64,000 bases of DNA, taken from positions 60,184-124,183 of the forward strand of contig NZ_PVUE01000014.1 of the NCBI RefSeq assembly GCF_003003235.1. Reading direction: 5' to 3'. Origin of the DNA: Antricoccus suffuscus (GTDB lineage: Bacteria > Actinomycetota > Actinomycetes > Mycobacteriales > Antricoccaceae). Each line of letters begins with the position of its first letter. Position 1 is the first letter of the stretch. The translations under genes and the position numbers were made by a program. Shown here piece after piece: positions 44,486 through 53,774 of the stretch. The notes under the pieces were generated by a model that saw only the letters and a list, made by a program, of their open reading frames with translations, was not told the DNA's origin and searched no databases.

Positions 44486-47383
44486 CTAGTCCTCGAAAGC
44501 CTCGGGCGGCGGGCAGCTGCAGACCAGGTTGCGGTCGCCGTACGCGCCGTCGATCCGCCCCACCGGGGCGAAGTACTTAGACTGCCTCGTCGCTGCGGTC
44601 GGGAACACTGCTTCCTCGCGACTGTACGGGTGCGGCCAGTCGCCGGCGAGCGACAACGCCGTGTGCGGCGCGTTGACCAACGGGTTGTCGGCCTTGTCCC
44701 ACTCCCCTGACTCCACTCGGTCCGCTTCCTCGCGAATCGCGATCATCGCGTCGATGAACCTGTCGAGCTCACCGAGGTCCTCGCTTTCGGTCGGCTCGAC
44801 CATCAGGGTCCCGGCGACCGGGAAGCTCATCGTCGGGGCGTGGAAGCCATAGTCGACAAGCCGCTTAGCCACATCGTCGACCGTGACCCCACTGGACTTG
44901 GTAAGTGGCCGGATGTCGAGGATGCACTCGTGCGCCACGAGGCCGCTTGGCCCGGCGTACAGCACCGGGTAGTGCTCGCGCAGCCGCGCGGCGATGTAGT
45001 TGGCCGCGACTATCGCCGCAACGGTCGCGTCGCTCAGCCCGTCCGCCCCCATCATCCGGACATATGCCCACGAGATCGGCAAGATGCCGGCCGATCCCCA
45101 AGGGGCCGCTGATACCGGGCCCGGTCCGGTCGCAGGACCGGCCTCGGCGACGAGCGGATGGTTGGGCAGGTACGGCGCAAGGTGCGCGCGTACGCCGATC
45201 GGCCCCACCCCGGGACCGCCACCGCCGTGCGGAATGCAGAACGTCTTGTGCAGGTTGAGGTGACTGACGTCCGAGCCAAACTTGCCCGGCTGCGCGAGCC
45301 CGACCAGAGCGTTGAGGTTGGCGCCATCGACATACACCTGACCGCCGGCGTCGTGCACCATTGCGCAGACCTCGGTGATGGTCTCCTCGTAGACGCCGTG
45401 TGTCGAGGGGTAGGTGATCATCATCGCGGCCAGGTCGTCCTTGTGTGCCTCGATCTTGGCGGCAAGGTCGGCAGTGTCGATGTTGCCGTTGTCGTCGCAG
45501 GCGACGACGACGACCTTCATGCCGGCCATCACAGCGCTCGCGGCGTTAGTGCCGTGCGCGGAGCTCGGGATCAGGCAGACGACGCGTGCGCCGTCTCCGT
45601 TGGCCTCATGGTATTTCGAGATCGCCAGCAGGCCTGCGAACTCGCCTTGACTGCCGGCGTTGGGTTGCAGGCTGACCGCGTCGTATCCGGTGACCTCGGC
45701 GAGCCAACCCTCAAGGTCCGCGAACAGCTGCTGGTAGCCAGCGGTCTGGTCGACCGGCGCGAACGGGTGCAGCCCGGCGAACTCCGGCCAGGTGATGGCC
45801 TCCATCTCGGCGGTCGCGTTGAGCTTCATCGTGCACGAGCCGAGAGGAATCATGCCGCGATCGAGCGCGTAGTCCTTGTCCGAGAGGCGGCGCAGGTAGC
45901 GCAGCATCGCGGTCTCCGAGTGGTACGCCGAAAACGTCGGATGCGTCAGGAACTCGCCGGTACGACGCAACTCGGCCGGGATCGTGTCCGCGTCGGCGGC
46001 AGGAAGCGACGATGCCCCGAAGGCCGCCAGTACGACGCGCAGGTCGTCGTCTGAGGTCGTCTCGTCGCAGGAAATCGCGATCGTGTCTTCGTCGACGTAC
46101 CTCAGGTTGACGCCGTCGGCGCATGCCTTGTCGACGATCGCGCGGGCCGCACCGGGCACCCGTGCGGTTACGGTGTCGAAGAAGCTGTCCGCCACGACCT
46201 CGACGTCTGCGGCGCGCAATCCGGCGGCGAGCGCGGCAGCGTGCGCGCCGACGCGCTCGGCGATCGCGGTGAGCCCCGCCGGACCGTGGTAGACGGCGTA
46301 CATGCTCGCCATGACGGCGAGCAGGACCTGCGCGGTGCAGATGTTGCTGGTGGCCTTCTCTCGGCGGATGTGCTGTTCGCGGGTCTGCAACGCCAAGCGG
46401 TACGCCGGTGCGCCTGCAGAGTCGACCGAAACGCCGACCAACCGGCCGGGCATGGTGCGTTGCAGGCCCTCCCGCACGGACATGAACCCGGCGTGCGGAC
46501 CGCCGTACCCCATCGGTACGCCGAACCGCTGCGCGGAGCCGACGACGACGTCCGCGCCCATCTCGCCGGGCGACTTGAGCAGGCACAAAGACAGCAGGTC
46601 CGCGGCGACGATTGCCAGCGCGCCGATCTGGTGGGTCGCCTCGATCAGTCCGGTCAGGTCCCGCACGGCGCCGGTAGACGGGTACTGGGTCAGTACGCCG
46701 AAAACGTCCGCCGTGTCGACCGATTCCTCGAACGCCGCCTGCGGCAGGTCGCCGGTCGTGTCGATCACGACGACGCGCAGTCCGAGAGCGCGCGCCCGGG
46801 TCTGCACGACGGCCAGCGTCTGCGGGAACACGTCGCGATCGACAAGCAGTGTGGGGGTTTCGGTTTTCTTCTTGGCCGCGCGCATGGTCAGCGTCATGGC
46901 TTCAGCCGCCGCCGTACCTTCGTCGAGCAGGGAGGCGCCGGCGATGGCGAGTCCGGTCAGGTCACAGATCATGGTCTGGAAGTTCAGCAGCGCCTCGAGC
47001 CGGCCCTGCGAGATTTCCGGCTGGTACGGCGTATAGGCGGTGTACCAGGCCGGCGATTCGAGGACGTTGCGCTTGATGACGCCAGGGGTGATCGTGTCGT
47101 AGTAGCCCATGCCGATCATGGAGCGCTTCACCACGTTCTGGGAGGCGAGCGCGCGCAACGCCTGCAACGAGCCCGCTTCGCTGAGCGCTGGCGGCAGATT
47201 GAGGGCCCGGTCCAGCCGGATCTGCGTCGGCACGGCGGTGTCGATCAGCTTGTCGACACTCGGCGCGCCGATCGCGGCAAGCATGCGTTCGGTGTCCGCC
47301 GCACGAGGACCGATATGCCGGTCGGCGAACGTCGCACTCACCGAAGCGAGAGGTTTCGTGGTCGAGTTGCTGTTATCAGACAC
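44486..47383 (-). CDS. gcvP: Glycine dehydrogenase (glycine cleavage P-protein)
   Basis: 965 residues, the fused single-chain form. PLP lysine is at about 713 in [16 protein letters not shown]. Other landmarks are [20 protein letters not shown] near 18, [19 protein letters not shown] near 92, [20 protein letters not shown] segment and the C-terminal [20 protein letters not shown]. It decarboxylates glycine and loads the aminomethyl group on GcvH. A tandem glycine riboswitch lies directly upstream, so expression should rise with glycine. The 3' end abuts the 21-bp array. Confidence 0.96.
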   Translation of the reverse strand: MSDNSNSTTKPLASVSATFADRHIGPRAADTERMLAAIGAPSVDKLIDTAVPTQIRLDRALNLPPALSEAGSLQALRALASQNVVKRSMIGMGYYDTITPGVIKRNVLESPAWYTAYTPYQPEISQGRLEALLNFQTMICDLTGLAIAGASLLDEGTAAAEAMTLTMRAAKKKTETPTLLVDRDVFPQTLAVVQTRARALGLRVVVIDTTGDLPQAAFEESVDTADVFGVLTQYPSTGAVRDLTGLIEATHQIGALAIVAADLLSLCLLKSPGEMGADVVVGSAQRFGVPMGYGGPHAGFMSVREGLQRTMPGRLVGVSVDSAGAPAYRLALQTREQHIRREKATSNICTAQVLLAVMASMYAVYHGPAGLTAIAERVGAHAAALAAGLRAADVEVVADSFFDTVTARVPGAARAIVDKACADGVNLRYVDEDTIAISCDETTSDDDLRVVLAAFGASSLPAADADTIPAELRRTGEFLTHPTFSAYHSETAMLRYLRRLSDKDYALDRGMIPLGSCTMKLNATAEMEAITWPEFAGLHPFAPVDQTAGYQQLFADLEGWLAEVTGYDAVSLQPNAGSQGEFAGLLAISKYHEANGDGARVVCLIPSSAHGTNAASAVMAGMKVVVVACDDNGNIDTADLAAKIEAHKDDLAAMMITYPSTHGVYEETITEVCAMVHDAGGQVYVDGANLNALVGLAQPGKFGSDVSHLNLHKTFCIPHGGGGPGVGPIGVRAHLAPYLPNHPLVAEAGPATGPGPVSAAPWGSAGILPISWAYVRMMGADGLSDATVAAIVAANYIAARLREHYPVLYAGPSGLVAHECILDIRPLTKSSGVTVDDVAKRLVDYGFHAPTMSFPVAGTLMVEPTESEDLGELDRFIDAMIAIREEADRVESGEWDKADNPLVNAPHTALSLAGDWPHPYSREEAVFPTAATRQSKYFAPVGRIDGAYGDRNLVCSCPPPEAFED

Positions 47384-47423
47384 GTGTCTCCAGAAGGCTG
47401 ATCCGGGATAAAGCGGGCAGGTT

Positions 47424-47645
47424 AACGCTCTCCCCCTCTGTCCTGGTACCTGAGAGTCTCGGCGCTTCGGTCAAGCGTCTTACACCGTCGGTCTACGCGA
47501 ACGAGTCCGCGCGTACTGCGTCTCCAGAGGTGCCTAGGTCACACGGTCCGGGTGCCTGAGAGATTCCGGGGAGTGTTGCTCCTTCGGCGTTTCGGCGTGG
47601 CCTGCCAGAGTGCGGCGAGTGTCGTACCGAAATTCTCCCGTGTGA
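47424..47645 (-). promoter_or_regulatory. Tandem glycine riboswitch of gcvP
   Basis: On the minus strand two glycine-aptamer cores follow one another. The first has GGGAGAATTTCGG, then GCCGAAGGAGCAA, then CTCTCAGGCACC. The second has GACCGAAGCGCCGAG, then ACTCTCAGGTACCAGGACAG, then AGGGGGAGAGCG. This GCCGAAG...CTCAGG pattern twice is the hallmark of gcvT motif riboswitches. The element ends about 40 bases before the gcvP start. Switching is likely ON with glycine, as for gcv operons; the expression platform was not resolved. It accounts for most of the 318-bp gap upstream of gcvP. Confidence 0.92.
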
Positions 47646-47701
47646 CGTTGTCGGCGTTATGAAGGTTACCAGCGGATCGGCGTACGGCGCGACGCTGTGA
47701 T

Positions 47702-48973
47702 TCACCCGGCACGGACGGTGCACTGCCGCGCCCGTTCGAGCAGCAGGTCACGCTCGCGCGCGTTGTCAGTTAGCGACGCGGCTAACTGGAACTGCGCACT
47801 CGCCTCGGCGTACCGGCCCAGTCGTTCGAGGAAGTCGCCGCGCACGGCGGGAAGCAGGTGGTAGGCGCGCAGCGCCGGCTCAGACTCGAGCGTGTCAATG
47901 ATCGTCATCCCGGCCTCGGGACCATCGGCCATGGCGACCGCGACGGCCCGATTGAGCTCTATGACCGGCGAGGGTACGACCCGGCCGAGGACCCCGTACA
48001 GCCGGGCGATCTCGGCCCAGTCGGTGTCCTTGCCGATGGGTGCCCGTGCATGACACGCGGCAATTTGCGCTTGCAAGACGTAGGGGCCGGGCTCGGCGCC
48101 GAGCGTCAGCGCCCGATCAATCGCCGCGAGACCACGCCCGATCAGTAGCCGGTCCCAGCGACCACGATCCTGGTCCAACAGCAGGATCGGCGTACCCTCG
48201 GAGTCTGTCCTGGCGCCGAACCGGGAAGCCTGGATCTCCATCAGCGCGACCAGCCCATGCACTTCGGGCTGCTTTGGTGCGAGTTCGGCCAGGATGCGGC
48301 CCAGCCGCATCGCGTCTTCGCACAGTCCGGGCCGGATCAGGTCCTCGCCGGCGCTGGCCGAGTAGCCCTCGTTGAAGATCAAGTAGACGACCTCGAGGAC
48401 CGAGCCGAGTCGGTCGGCAAGTTCGGCGCCGACGGGGACCTCGAACGGTACTCCGGCGTCGGAGAGGGTCCGTTTTGCCCGCACGATCCGCTGCGCAATT
48501 GTCTTGGTCGGCGTCAGGAACGCGCGGGCGATCTCCTCGGTCGAGAGTCCGCCGAGCAGTCGCAGGGTGAGAGCGACTCGCGATTCGGTGCTGAGGACCG
48601 GATGGCAGGACACAAATACCAGTCGCAGCAGGTCGTCACCGATCTGGTCGTCCAGCCGCTCGACGACGTCCGTTTCGAGGCCCTCGTCGTGCTCCTGCAG
48701 GTCGCGGGCGAGTACGGCGTACTTGCCGTCCAGGTTCTTCGCCCGCCGGATGTGGTCGATCGCGCGGCGTTTGGCCGTTGCCGTCAGCCACGCTCCGGGG
48801 TTGTCCGGTACGCCGCTCGCCGGCCACTGCTCCATCGCGGCCACCAGCGCGTCTTGCGCGAAGTCTTCGGCGAGCCCGACGTCACGCACCATTCGGGCCA
48901 CGGCGGCGATCACCCGCGCCGACTCGATCCGCCACACAGCACCGATCGCGCCTTGCGTACCTGTGTTGTTCAC
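47702..48973 (-). CDS. ECF42-type sigma factor
   Basis: 423 residues. Sigma-2 region: AVARMVRDVGLAEDFAQDAL and the DNA-binding AWLTATAKRRAIDHIRRAKN; sigma-4: RLVFVSCHPVLSTESRVALT then RLLGGLSTEEIARAFLTPTK. The remaining 230 residues are a helical TPR-like extension, the mark of the ECF42 group. ECF42 genes pair with DGPF-domain genes, as here (49026). GTG 48973 (VNNTGTQ) is taken; the frame upstream is antisense-like and runs through the partner gene. Without an anti-sigma factor, the extension itself is thought to regulate activity. Confidence 0.9.
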   Translation of the reverse strand: MNNTGTQGAIGAVWRIESARVIAAVARMVRDVGLAEDFAQDALVAAMEQWPASGVPDNPGAWLTATAKRRAIDHIRRAKNLDGKYAVLARDLQEHDEGLETDVVERLDDQIGDDLLRLVFVSCHPVLSTESRVALTLRLLGGLSTEEIARAFLTPTKTIAQRIVRAKRTLSDAGVPFEVPVGAELADRLGSVLEVVYLIFNEGYSASAGEDLIRPGLCEDAMRLGRILAELAPKQPEVHGLVALMEIQASRFGARTDSEGTPILLLDQDRGRWDRLLIGRGLAAIDRALTLGAEPGPYVLQAQIAACHARAPIGKDTDWAEIARLYGVLGRVVPSPVIELNRAVAVAMADGPEAGMTIIDTLESEPALRAYHLLPAVRGDFLERLGRYAEASAQFQLAASLTDNARERDLLLERARQCTVRAG

Positions 48974-49025
48974 GCGGTCAAATAGATCATCTGACCGGTG
49001 CAGGTGCAAGGCGCGATCGCGACTA

Positions 49026-49460
49026 CTACTTCTGCTGCTGCGCCTCGACCCGTTCGCGCAGCTTGTCCTCGGCGGCGCGGGCCTCGGGCGTGAACTCCTC
49101 GCCGAAGTCCTCGGCTTCGAACACCTTGCGAACCTCGACTTCAAACTCATCCCAGCCCGGGTTGGGAATGCGCTTGGTCCATTCGATGGCCTCGTCCCTC
49201 GACTTGACCTGAAGGATCCAGAAGCCGGCGACCAGTTCCTTGGTCTCGGCGAAAGGACCGTCCGTGACCTTCTTTGTACCGTCGGCTTCGAACTTAACCC
49301 TGGCCCCCTTCGAACTGGCCTGTAGGCCTTCGGCCGCGAGCAGGACGCCCGCATTGGCGAGGTCCTCATTGAACTTTTGCATCCCGTTGATGATCTCTTC
49401 GCTGGGCGCGACGCCTGCCTCGCTGTCGGCGTTGGCCTTGAGGATAACCATGTATTTCAT
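49026..49460 (-). CDS. YCII-related DGPF-domain protein
   Basis: 144 residues: MKYMVILKANADSEAGV opens the small ferredoxin-like fold, LAAEGLQASSKGARVKF follows, and KKVTDGPFAETKELVAGFWI carries the diagnostic DGPF motif near 70. The C-terminal 35 residues form a charged helix (EDFGEEFTPEARAAEDKLRE). It is encoded 52 bases before the ECF42 sigma factor on the same strand. Family members are the usual targets and genomic partners of ECF42 sigma factors; the biochemical role is unknown. Confidence 0.9.
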   Translation of the reverse strand: MKYMVILKANADSEAGVAPSEEIINGMQKFNEDLANAGVLLAAEGLQASSKGARVKFEADGTKKVTDGPFAETKELVAGFWILQVKSRDEAIEWTKRIPNPGWDEFEVEVRKVFEAEDFGEEFTPEARAAEDKLRERVEAQQQK

Positions 49461-49527
49461 CGTGACTCCTTGTGTCGCCCGGATGCCCGTCTCGGTGACT
49501 GGTCGTTCTCCCAGGCTCTATGCATAC

Positions 49528-49554
49528 GTCGAACGAGCGATGGCCGGATCGACA
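49528..49554 (-). promoter_or_regulatory. Predicted ECF42-dependent promoter
   Basis: On the minus strand TGTCGA (49554-49549) is followed after 17 bases by CGAC (49531-49528), 68 bases upstream of the DGPF start. From memory of the characterised Streptomyces ECF42 regulon, TGTCGA at -35 and CG(A/T)C at -10 is the recognised pair. It would make the DGPF-sigma pair self-activating. Confidence 0.7.
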
Positions 49555-49596
49555 CCGGCGCCTCACTTTTCGAAAGTTTTTCACAGAACGTGCAAA

Positions 49597-49625
49597 ACCC
49601 GCCAAAACGCTGAGTTTTGGCGGGT
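49597..49625 (-). terminator. Rho-independent terminator of the ResR-like gene
   Basis: Arms ACCCGCCAAAA (49597-49607) and TTTTGGCGGGT (49615-49625) pair perfectly over 11 bp with a 7-base loop. On the minus strand the stem is followed by TTTGC. It starts 30 bases after the stop of the MerR-type gene at 49656. Confidence 0.88.
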
Positions 49626-49655
49626 CCTGACGAGGTTGGTATTGGGTGGGTACCG

Positions 49656-50213
49656 CTAGGCGGTCGCGGCGCGGGCCTGACGACGGCGGGCGAGCTCGTC
49701 CACCGACGTGCTCTCGCTTCCTCCGTCGGCGCGGATGGACGGCATGTGCGCGAGCGAGCCGGTGAGCTCCTTGAGGGCGCCGCTGACGGCGATACCGAAG
49801 ACGCCTTGCCCGCCTGCCAGGAGGTCGACGACTTCTTCGGCGGACGTGCACTCGTAGACCGAAACTCCGTCCGAGAACAACGTGATACCGGCGAGATCGT
49901 CGACGCCGCGATCACGCAGGTGCTCGACCGCGATGCGCACGTTTTGCAGCGAGATGCCCGTATCGAGCAGTCGCTTGACGACCTTGAGAACGAGAATGTC
50001 CTTGAAGGAGTACAGCCGCTGCGAACCCGAGCCGTGCGCGGTCTTAATCGAAGGGCTGACGAGCTTGGTGCGCGCCCAGTAATCAAGCTGACGGTAAGTG
50101 ATGTTTGCGGCGTTGCACGCGACCGGGCCGCGGTATCCGACGAGGTCTGCCGAATTGGCCGCCTCTTCACGCGCATCAGGGAACAATGCGGCCTGAATAG
50201 GGCGTTCGCTCAC
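49656..50213 (-). CDS. MerR-family regulator, ResR/McdR (Rv1830)-like
   Basis: 185 residues. Helix-turn-helix in NAANITYRQLDYWARTKLVS near 33-52 followed by the SQRLYSFKDILVLKVVKRLL wing region near 66, then a helix GISLQNVRIAVEHLRDRGVD and a beta-rich C-terminus (TLFSDGVSVYECTSAEEVVD). The MerR N-terminus with the LFPD motif and its position between the bifunctional nuclease and gcvP match Rv1830 (ResR/McdR), which acts on cell-division genes in mycobacteria. Function here is inferred by synteny. A strong terminator follows at 49597. Confidence 0.88.
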   Translation of the reverse strand: MSERPIQAALFPDAREEAANSADLVGYRGPVACNAANITYRQLDYWARTKLVSPSIKTAHGSGSQRLYSFKDILVLKVVKRLLDTGISLQNVRIAVEHLRDRGVDDLAGITLFSDGVSVYECTSAEEVVDLLAGGQGVFGIAVSGALKELTGSLAHMPSIRADGGSESTSVDELARRRQARAATA

Positions 50214-50516
50214 TGCATCCTCCTGGACTACTCATGTGATCTGCCTGTGCTCTTCGATGCCCGTTCGTTGTTGCCAGCGCTTGCGCAGAACTTGCATTCG
50301 TCGTGCGCGCCTATCAGAACTGTGGCACCTCTACCTTGCCTCGCGTTGTTGCCACGCCAGATTGGAATTATCTGGCCGAAGAACACCGACGTAATTCAAG
50401 GTACGCATCGGCACGATGGTCCGTCAATCACGGTCCCGGCGTGTCGAAAGCCTAAACCTCAACTTCAAGGTTACGGAATGGACACAGGGCCACCCGACGT
50501 GCGCGGCGACCGACGC
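50214..50516. promoter_or_regulatory. Upstream region of the ResR-like gene with an inverted repeat
   Basis: 303 bases between the nuclease stop and the ResR-like start. AACCTCAACTTCAAGGTT at 50455-50472 is a 5-8-5 inverted repeat (AACCT/AGGTT), like a MerR operator. The core AACC(C)TCAACTT recurs at 52431-52442 before garA. No gene or RNA is visible in the rest. Confidence 0.45.
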
Positions 50517-51008
50517 TCACGAGCCGGCGAAGTCGTCCGGCGAGACGTTGTCGAGGAACTCACGGAACTTCTCGACCTCGTCCTCGGAGCCTTCGCCGTT
50601 GTTCGTATTAGTAGCCTCATCGATCGTGATGCCGACCTCGTCGAGCAGATCGTCGTCGGCGAAGATTGGCGCACCGGTGCGCAACGCGATCGCGATCGCG
50701 TCGGACGGCCTTGCACTGACCGGGTCGACCCCTGGGAAGTCGAGCTCGGCGAAGTACAGTCCGTCCTTCATGCCGGTGATCCGGACCCGCTCAAGGTTGC
50801 TGCCCAGCGCCGCGACGACGTTGACTAGAAGGTCGTGTGTCATCGGCCGCGGCGGCTTGATCCCCTGCTGTTCGTAGGCGATGGCCGTCGCTTCGACGCT
50901 GCCGATCCAGATCGGTACGTAGCGTTCGCCTTCGCTCTCGGTGAGCAGGACGATCGGCTGGTTGGCAGGCAGTTCTACCCGCACGCCGACAACGTTTAGT
51001 TCACGCAT
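50517..51008 (-). CDS. Bifunctional nuclease family protein (DUF151, Rv1829-like)
   Basis: 163 residues of the BFN/DUF151 family. It opens MRELNVVGVRVELPANQPIV and has GERYVPIWIGSVEATAIAYEQ near 27 (shown in part), HDLLVNVVAALGSNLERVRI near 58, AELDFPGVDPVSARPSDAIA near 87 and an acidic, disordered tail (NNGEGSEDEVEKF). Plant relatives degrade DNA and RNA; bacterial roles are unclear. Position between ftsR and the ResR-like gene matches Rv1829. Confidence 0.88.
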   Translation of the reverse strand: MRELNVVGVRVELPANQPIVLLTESEGERYVPIWIGSVEATAIAYEQQGIKPPRPMTHDLLVNVVAALGSNLERVRITGMKDGLYFAELDFPGVDPVSARPSDAIAIALRTGAPIFADDDLLDEVGITIDEATNTNNGEGSEDEVEKFREFLDNVSPDDFAGS

Positions 51009-51104
51009 CGTAAATCCTCAATCCTCAGCCGATGTGTCGCCCGGACCCGTGGCCAGCTTGCCTCGGTCGGGGAAGTCTTCCATGAGCTCGATGGTCATAA
51101 CCGG

Positions 51105-51132
51105 CTCATAACTTGAGAGTACTTCTTATGAG
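51105..51132. other. Short inverted repeat at the ftsR stop codon
   Basis: CTCATAA (51105-51111) and TTATGAG (51126-51132) flank a centre containing AGTACT; the right arm covers the ftsR stop codon. It could form a weak hairpin or a regulator site ahead of the nuclease gene. Confidence 0.3.
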
Positions 51133-51884
51133 TTGAGCTGGCTGCGCAGACCCGAACGAACCAAGGCCGCGTGCAACCGCACCGACAGCGCTGCAAGCTC
51201 ACTGATCGTCTCCTCGGCCTTGCCACGCGCCTCGGGGGTGCGGTGCCGCATCATCGGCGTCACCACCTGAGCGAACAGTCCCACTTCACGTTCGGCGGCC
51301 GTGCGAAATGGCCGCAGGTGCCTCGCTTCAATGCCGAACTCCGCCATCTGTGCGACCGCCTTGGCGACCTCGAGTGCATCGGCGTCGTACGACCCGTTGC
51401 GCTGTGGGGCAAGCACGCCGTACTGCTCCATCGACTCGAGCAGTTCCTCGGTGAGATCGGAGGCCTCAAGCAGCTCCGCGCGAGAAAGCCGCAACTGAGG
51501 CTGCGCCCGACCGAACTCCTCAGCCGAGGGCAGTCCATCGCGATCCCGGGCCATGGCGAGCACTGGAACCCGTGGCTTGCCCGCGTCGCTGGGCGCCTCG
51601 AAGCCGCGATCGATCGCGTCAAGGTTCTCCTTGATCACCTTGAGCGGCAGGTAGTGATCACGCTGCTGGGTAAGCACGTAACGCACCCGCGCGAGGTCAC
51701 CGTGCGAGAACTTGCGGTACGACGAGGCTGTTCTGGCCGGCTGGATGAGACCGGCGTCCTCGAGATAACGAATCTTGGAGATCGTGATGTCGGGGAAGTC
51801 CGGCAGCAACGCCGCACGAAGCTCACCGATGCTGATTGTCTCGGAGTTGGACAGCGAGGCCGCCGCGTTGTCGCGAACGCTCAC
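51126..51884 (-). CDS. ftsR: MerR-family regulator FtsR (Rv1828-like)
   Basis: 252 residues. N-terminal winged helix ETISIGELRAALLPDFPDIT then KIRYLEDAGLIQPARTASSY and HGDLARVRYVLTQQRDHYLP, the same layout as mycobacterial Rv1828 and corynebacterial FtsR, an activator of ftsZ. C-terminal AELLEASDLTEELLESMEQY and RHLRPFRTAAEREVGLFAQV form the conserved effector-like domain. Its start overlaps the garA stop by 4 bases (GTGA), so both are co-translated, as in mycobacteria. Role in division control is inferred from orthology and position. Confidence 0.92.
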   Translation of the reverse strand: MSVRDNAAASLSNSETISIGELRAALLPDFPDITISKIRYLEDAGLIQPARTASSYRKFSHGDLARVRYVLTQQRDHYLPLKVIKENLDAIDRGFEAPSDAGKPRVPVLAMARDRDGLPSAEEFGRAQPQLRLSRAELLEASDLTEELLESMEQYGVLAPQRNGSYDADALEVAKAVAQMAEFGIEARHLRPFRTAAEREVGLFAQVVTPMMRHRTPEARGKAEETISELAALSVRLHAALVRSGLRSQLNS

Positions 51885-52357
51885 TGGCCTTCGCCCTGGG
51901 CCGCGTCATCGGTGGTGGCGCGATGCCCAATCAAGAAGATCAATCGGAACTTACCGATCTGCACCTCGTCGCCACTGGCGAGAACGGCACTGTCGATCAG
52001 TTCGCGGTTGAGATAGGTGCCGTTGAGGCTACCCACGTCGTGGACACCGAACTTGCCGTCCTCGCGACGGAACTCCACGTGTCGCCGAGAAACCGTGACG
52101 TCGTCGAGGAAAATATCGCTGTCCGGATGTCGACCGGCGGTCGTCACCTGCTGATCAAGCAGGAACCGGCTGCCGGCATTTGGGCCGCGCTTGACGACGA
52201 GTAACGCCGTATCGGCTGGTAGACCGTCGATCGCCTCCAGCCCGGAAGCCTCTTCGGCCTCGACCGCCTCGGGTTCAGCACCGAGCGCAGAAAACTGGCG
52301 CGTCGTCTCACCGTTAGGCAGCGAGGAGAAGTCAGGTTCAGAGGAATCGGCTGGCAT
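51881..52357 (-). CDS. garA: FHA-domain protein GarA
   Basis: 158 residues. The acidic N-terminus has GETTRQFSAL near residue 16, matching the ETT phosphorylation site that PknB/PknG use in mycobacterial GarA. The FHA domain covers about 65-148: TTAGRHPDSDIFLDDVTVSR (with GRHPDSD and SRRH) and VGSLNGTYLNRELI. In mycobacteria unphosphorylated GarA binds 2-oxoglutarate dehydrogenase and glutamate enzymes, and phosphorylation makes it bind its own FHA domain. It is coupled to ftsR. Confidence 0.93.
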   Translation of the reverse strand: MPADSSEPDFSSLPNGETTRQFSALGAEPEAVEAEEASGLEAIDGLPADTALLVVKRGPNAGSRFLLDQQVTTAGRHPDSDIFLDDVTVSRRHVEFRREDGKFGVHDVGSLNGTYLNRELIDSAVLASGDEVQIGKFRLIFLIGHRATTDDAAQGEGQ

Positions 52358-52495
52358 GTCTACAAGCCTACGGGGGCAGGGAAAGAAGGGTCAACATGAG
52401 GTTGATTGTTACCTATCTCAAACAAACTATAACCCTCAACTTTACATAGAGACTTGGTGGTGACCTGGAGCGGTGATGTGGAATCGAGTGCGCCG

Positions 52496-52882
52496 CTAGC
52501 CGATGGTGGCTTGGTACGCCGCGGCGTCAAGCAGCGCGTCGATCTGGGATTGGTCGCCGATCTCGATGTCGACCATCCAGCCGGCGCCGTATGGGTCCGA
52601 GTTGACCGACTCCGGCGTGGAGTCGAGATCCTCGTTGCGACCCACGACCTTGCCGGTGATCGGCGCGAACAGGTCCGACACGCTCTTCGTCGACTCGACT
52701 TCACCGAAGGTCTGTCCCGGTTCGGCCGCGTCGCCGACCTCGGGCAGTTGCACGAACACGATGTCCCCAAGGGCTTCTTGTGCATAGTCGGTGATGCCGA
52801 CTCGAGCGACACCGTCCGGAAGGTCACCGCCGACCTTCACCCACTCGTGCTCAGTGGTGTACTTGAGGTCTTCGGGAATCAT
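52496..52882 (-). CDS. gcvH: Glycine cleavage system H protein
   Basis: 128 residues. [20 protein letters not shown] and the [20 protein letters not shown] segments lead to the lipoylation site [20 protein letters not shown], Lys 66. It carries the aminomethyl group between GcvP (44486) and GcvT, which is not in this window. Start ATG 52882 with AAGGAGC 6 bases upstream. In mycobacteria gcvH is likewise immediately before garA. Confidence 0.96.
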   Translation of the reverse strand: MIPEDLKYTTEHEWVKVGGDLPDGVARVGITDYAQEALGDIVFVQLPEVGDAAEPGQTFGEVESTKSVSDLFAPITGKVVGRNEDLDSTPESVNSDPYGAGWMVDIEIGDQSQIDALLDAAAYQATIG

Positions 52883-52925
52883 GTGTAGCTCCTTGGATCT
52901 AGTCAGGTGAGAACTCTGGCTGCCG

Positions 52926-53774
52926 CTATTTCGACGGACCGGCCGGCTCAGCGTAGTCAGGCTTTTGCGGGTCTCGCAACGCGGTGATATCGATCTTGCC
53001 CGACTGGGTCACCGTCACAACGCCGCCGACCAGCTTGACACTCGAGACGACTCCACCGGGAATCGACATCGCCGCGCCGATTGTCGCAGGGTCGCCGATC
53101 GCGAGTACGTCGACCGGCATCTTCACAGGACTGCCGTCGACAACAACCGCGCCGTCCCCGCCGGTGATGGCGCTGGTCACCCCGATCCGCACGGTCCCGA
53201 CTTGGATGGCCTCGGCGCCGGCGGCCCGGAGCTCTTGGATCACATTGAGCATGACGTCGGGCGACAACGCTGACTTCGGGTCGGTGATGTGCAACGTGAT
53301 GCCGGGCCCGGTCGCGCCGACCGTGCCGGCGAGAATCGCCAGTTGTGCGGCCTTCTTCTGAGCCTGTTGCTCGGCGGCCTGAGCCTTGTCCCCACCCGAC
53401 GAGAGATCCTGCTGAGTGTTCTTCAGGTCGGTGATCTCGCCCTGCAGCCGCTGCTCACGTCCGTCCAGATCGCTGAGGATCCGGACAAGATCTTCCTGTC
53501 GAGCGCCGGCGAGGTTTTGGCCGGCGGCGGAGTTTTGGCGGACTTGTACGGCGACCGCGAAACCGAGCAACACGCACAAGATGCCGATCGCAATCCCGGC
53601 CCTGCTACCGAGTTTGGCCGACCGCCGCGTGGTGCGAGCCGAGTCCTCGGAAATGGTCTCGTCGGCGGAGTGGTCGGCAGCAGAGTCGTCGGCAGCCGAG
53701 TTGTCGGCAGCGGACTCTTCGAGAGCGTGCTCGTCGGGGTCGGGATTTGTGTCGTCCCGTGAGTCCTCGCTCAT
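52926..53774 (-). CDS. DUF881-family protein (Rv1825-like)
   Basis: 282 residues. N-terminal 55 residues are acidic and Ser/Ala-rich, with three repeats of [15 protein letters not shown] type; then one transmembrane span ([19 protein letters not shown]), a coiled-coil segment ([20 protein letters not shown]) and a beta-rich DUF881 domain ([20 protein letters not shown]). The start overlaps the sbp gene end by 4 bases. In mycobacteria this gene family lies in a membrane/division cluster; biochemical role is not known. Confidence 0.88.
   Translation of the reverse strand: MSEDSRDDTNPDPDEHALEESAADNSAADDSAADHSADETISEDSARTTRRSAKLGSRAGIAIGILCVLLGFAVAVQVRQNSAAGQNLAGARQEDLVRILSDLDGREQRLQGEITDLKNTQQDLSSGGDKAQAAEQQAQKKAAQLAILAGTVGATGPGITLHITDPKSALSPDVMLNVIQELRAAGAEAIQVGTVRIGVTSAITGGDGAVVVDGSPVKMPVDVLAIGDPATIGAAMSIPGGVVSSVKLVGGVVTVTQSGKIDITALRDPQKPDYAEPAGPSK

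Noticed and set aside
44234..44710. Heptad-repeat frame (VTDERTF/VTGERIY type) on the plus strand over the 44-kb array
   Set aside because: The array is open on both strands because the unit is 21 bp. There is no ribosome site, the frame runs into gcvP antisense sequence, and the protein repeat is explained by the DNA repeat.
46241..47401. Plus-strand open frame of 386 codons
   Set aside because: Antisense shadow of gcvP, Arg/Gly/Val-rich, with no recognisable domain.
48974..49369. N-terminal extension of the sigma factor gene
   Set aside because: The frame overlaps the DGPF gene and encodes Arg/Ser/Pro-rich sequence with no sigma motif; GTG 48973 precedes the sigma-2 region.
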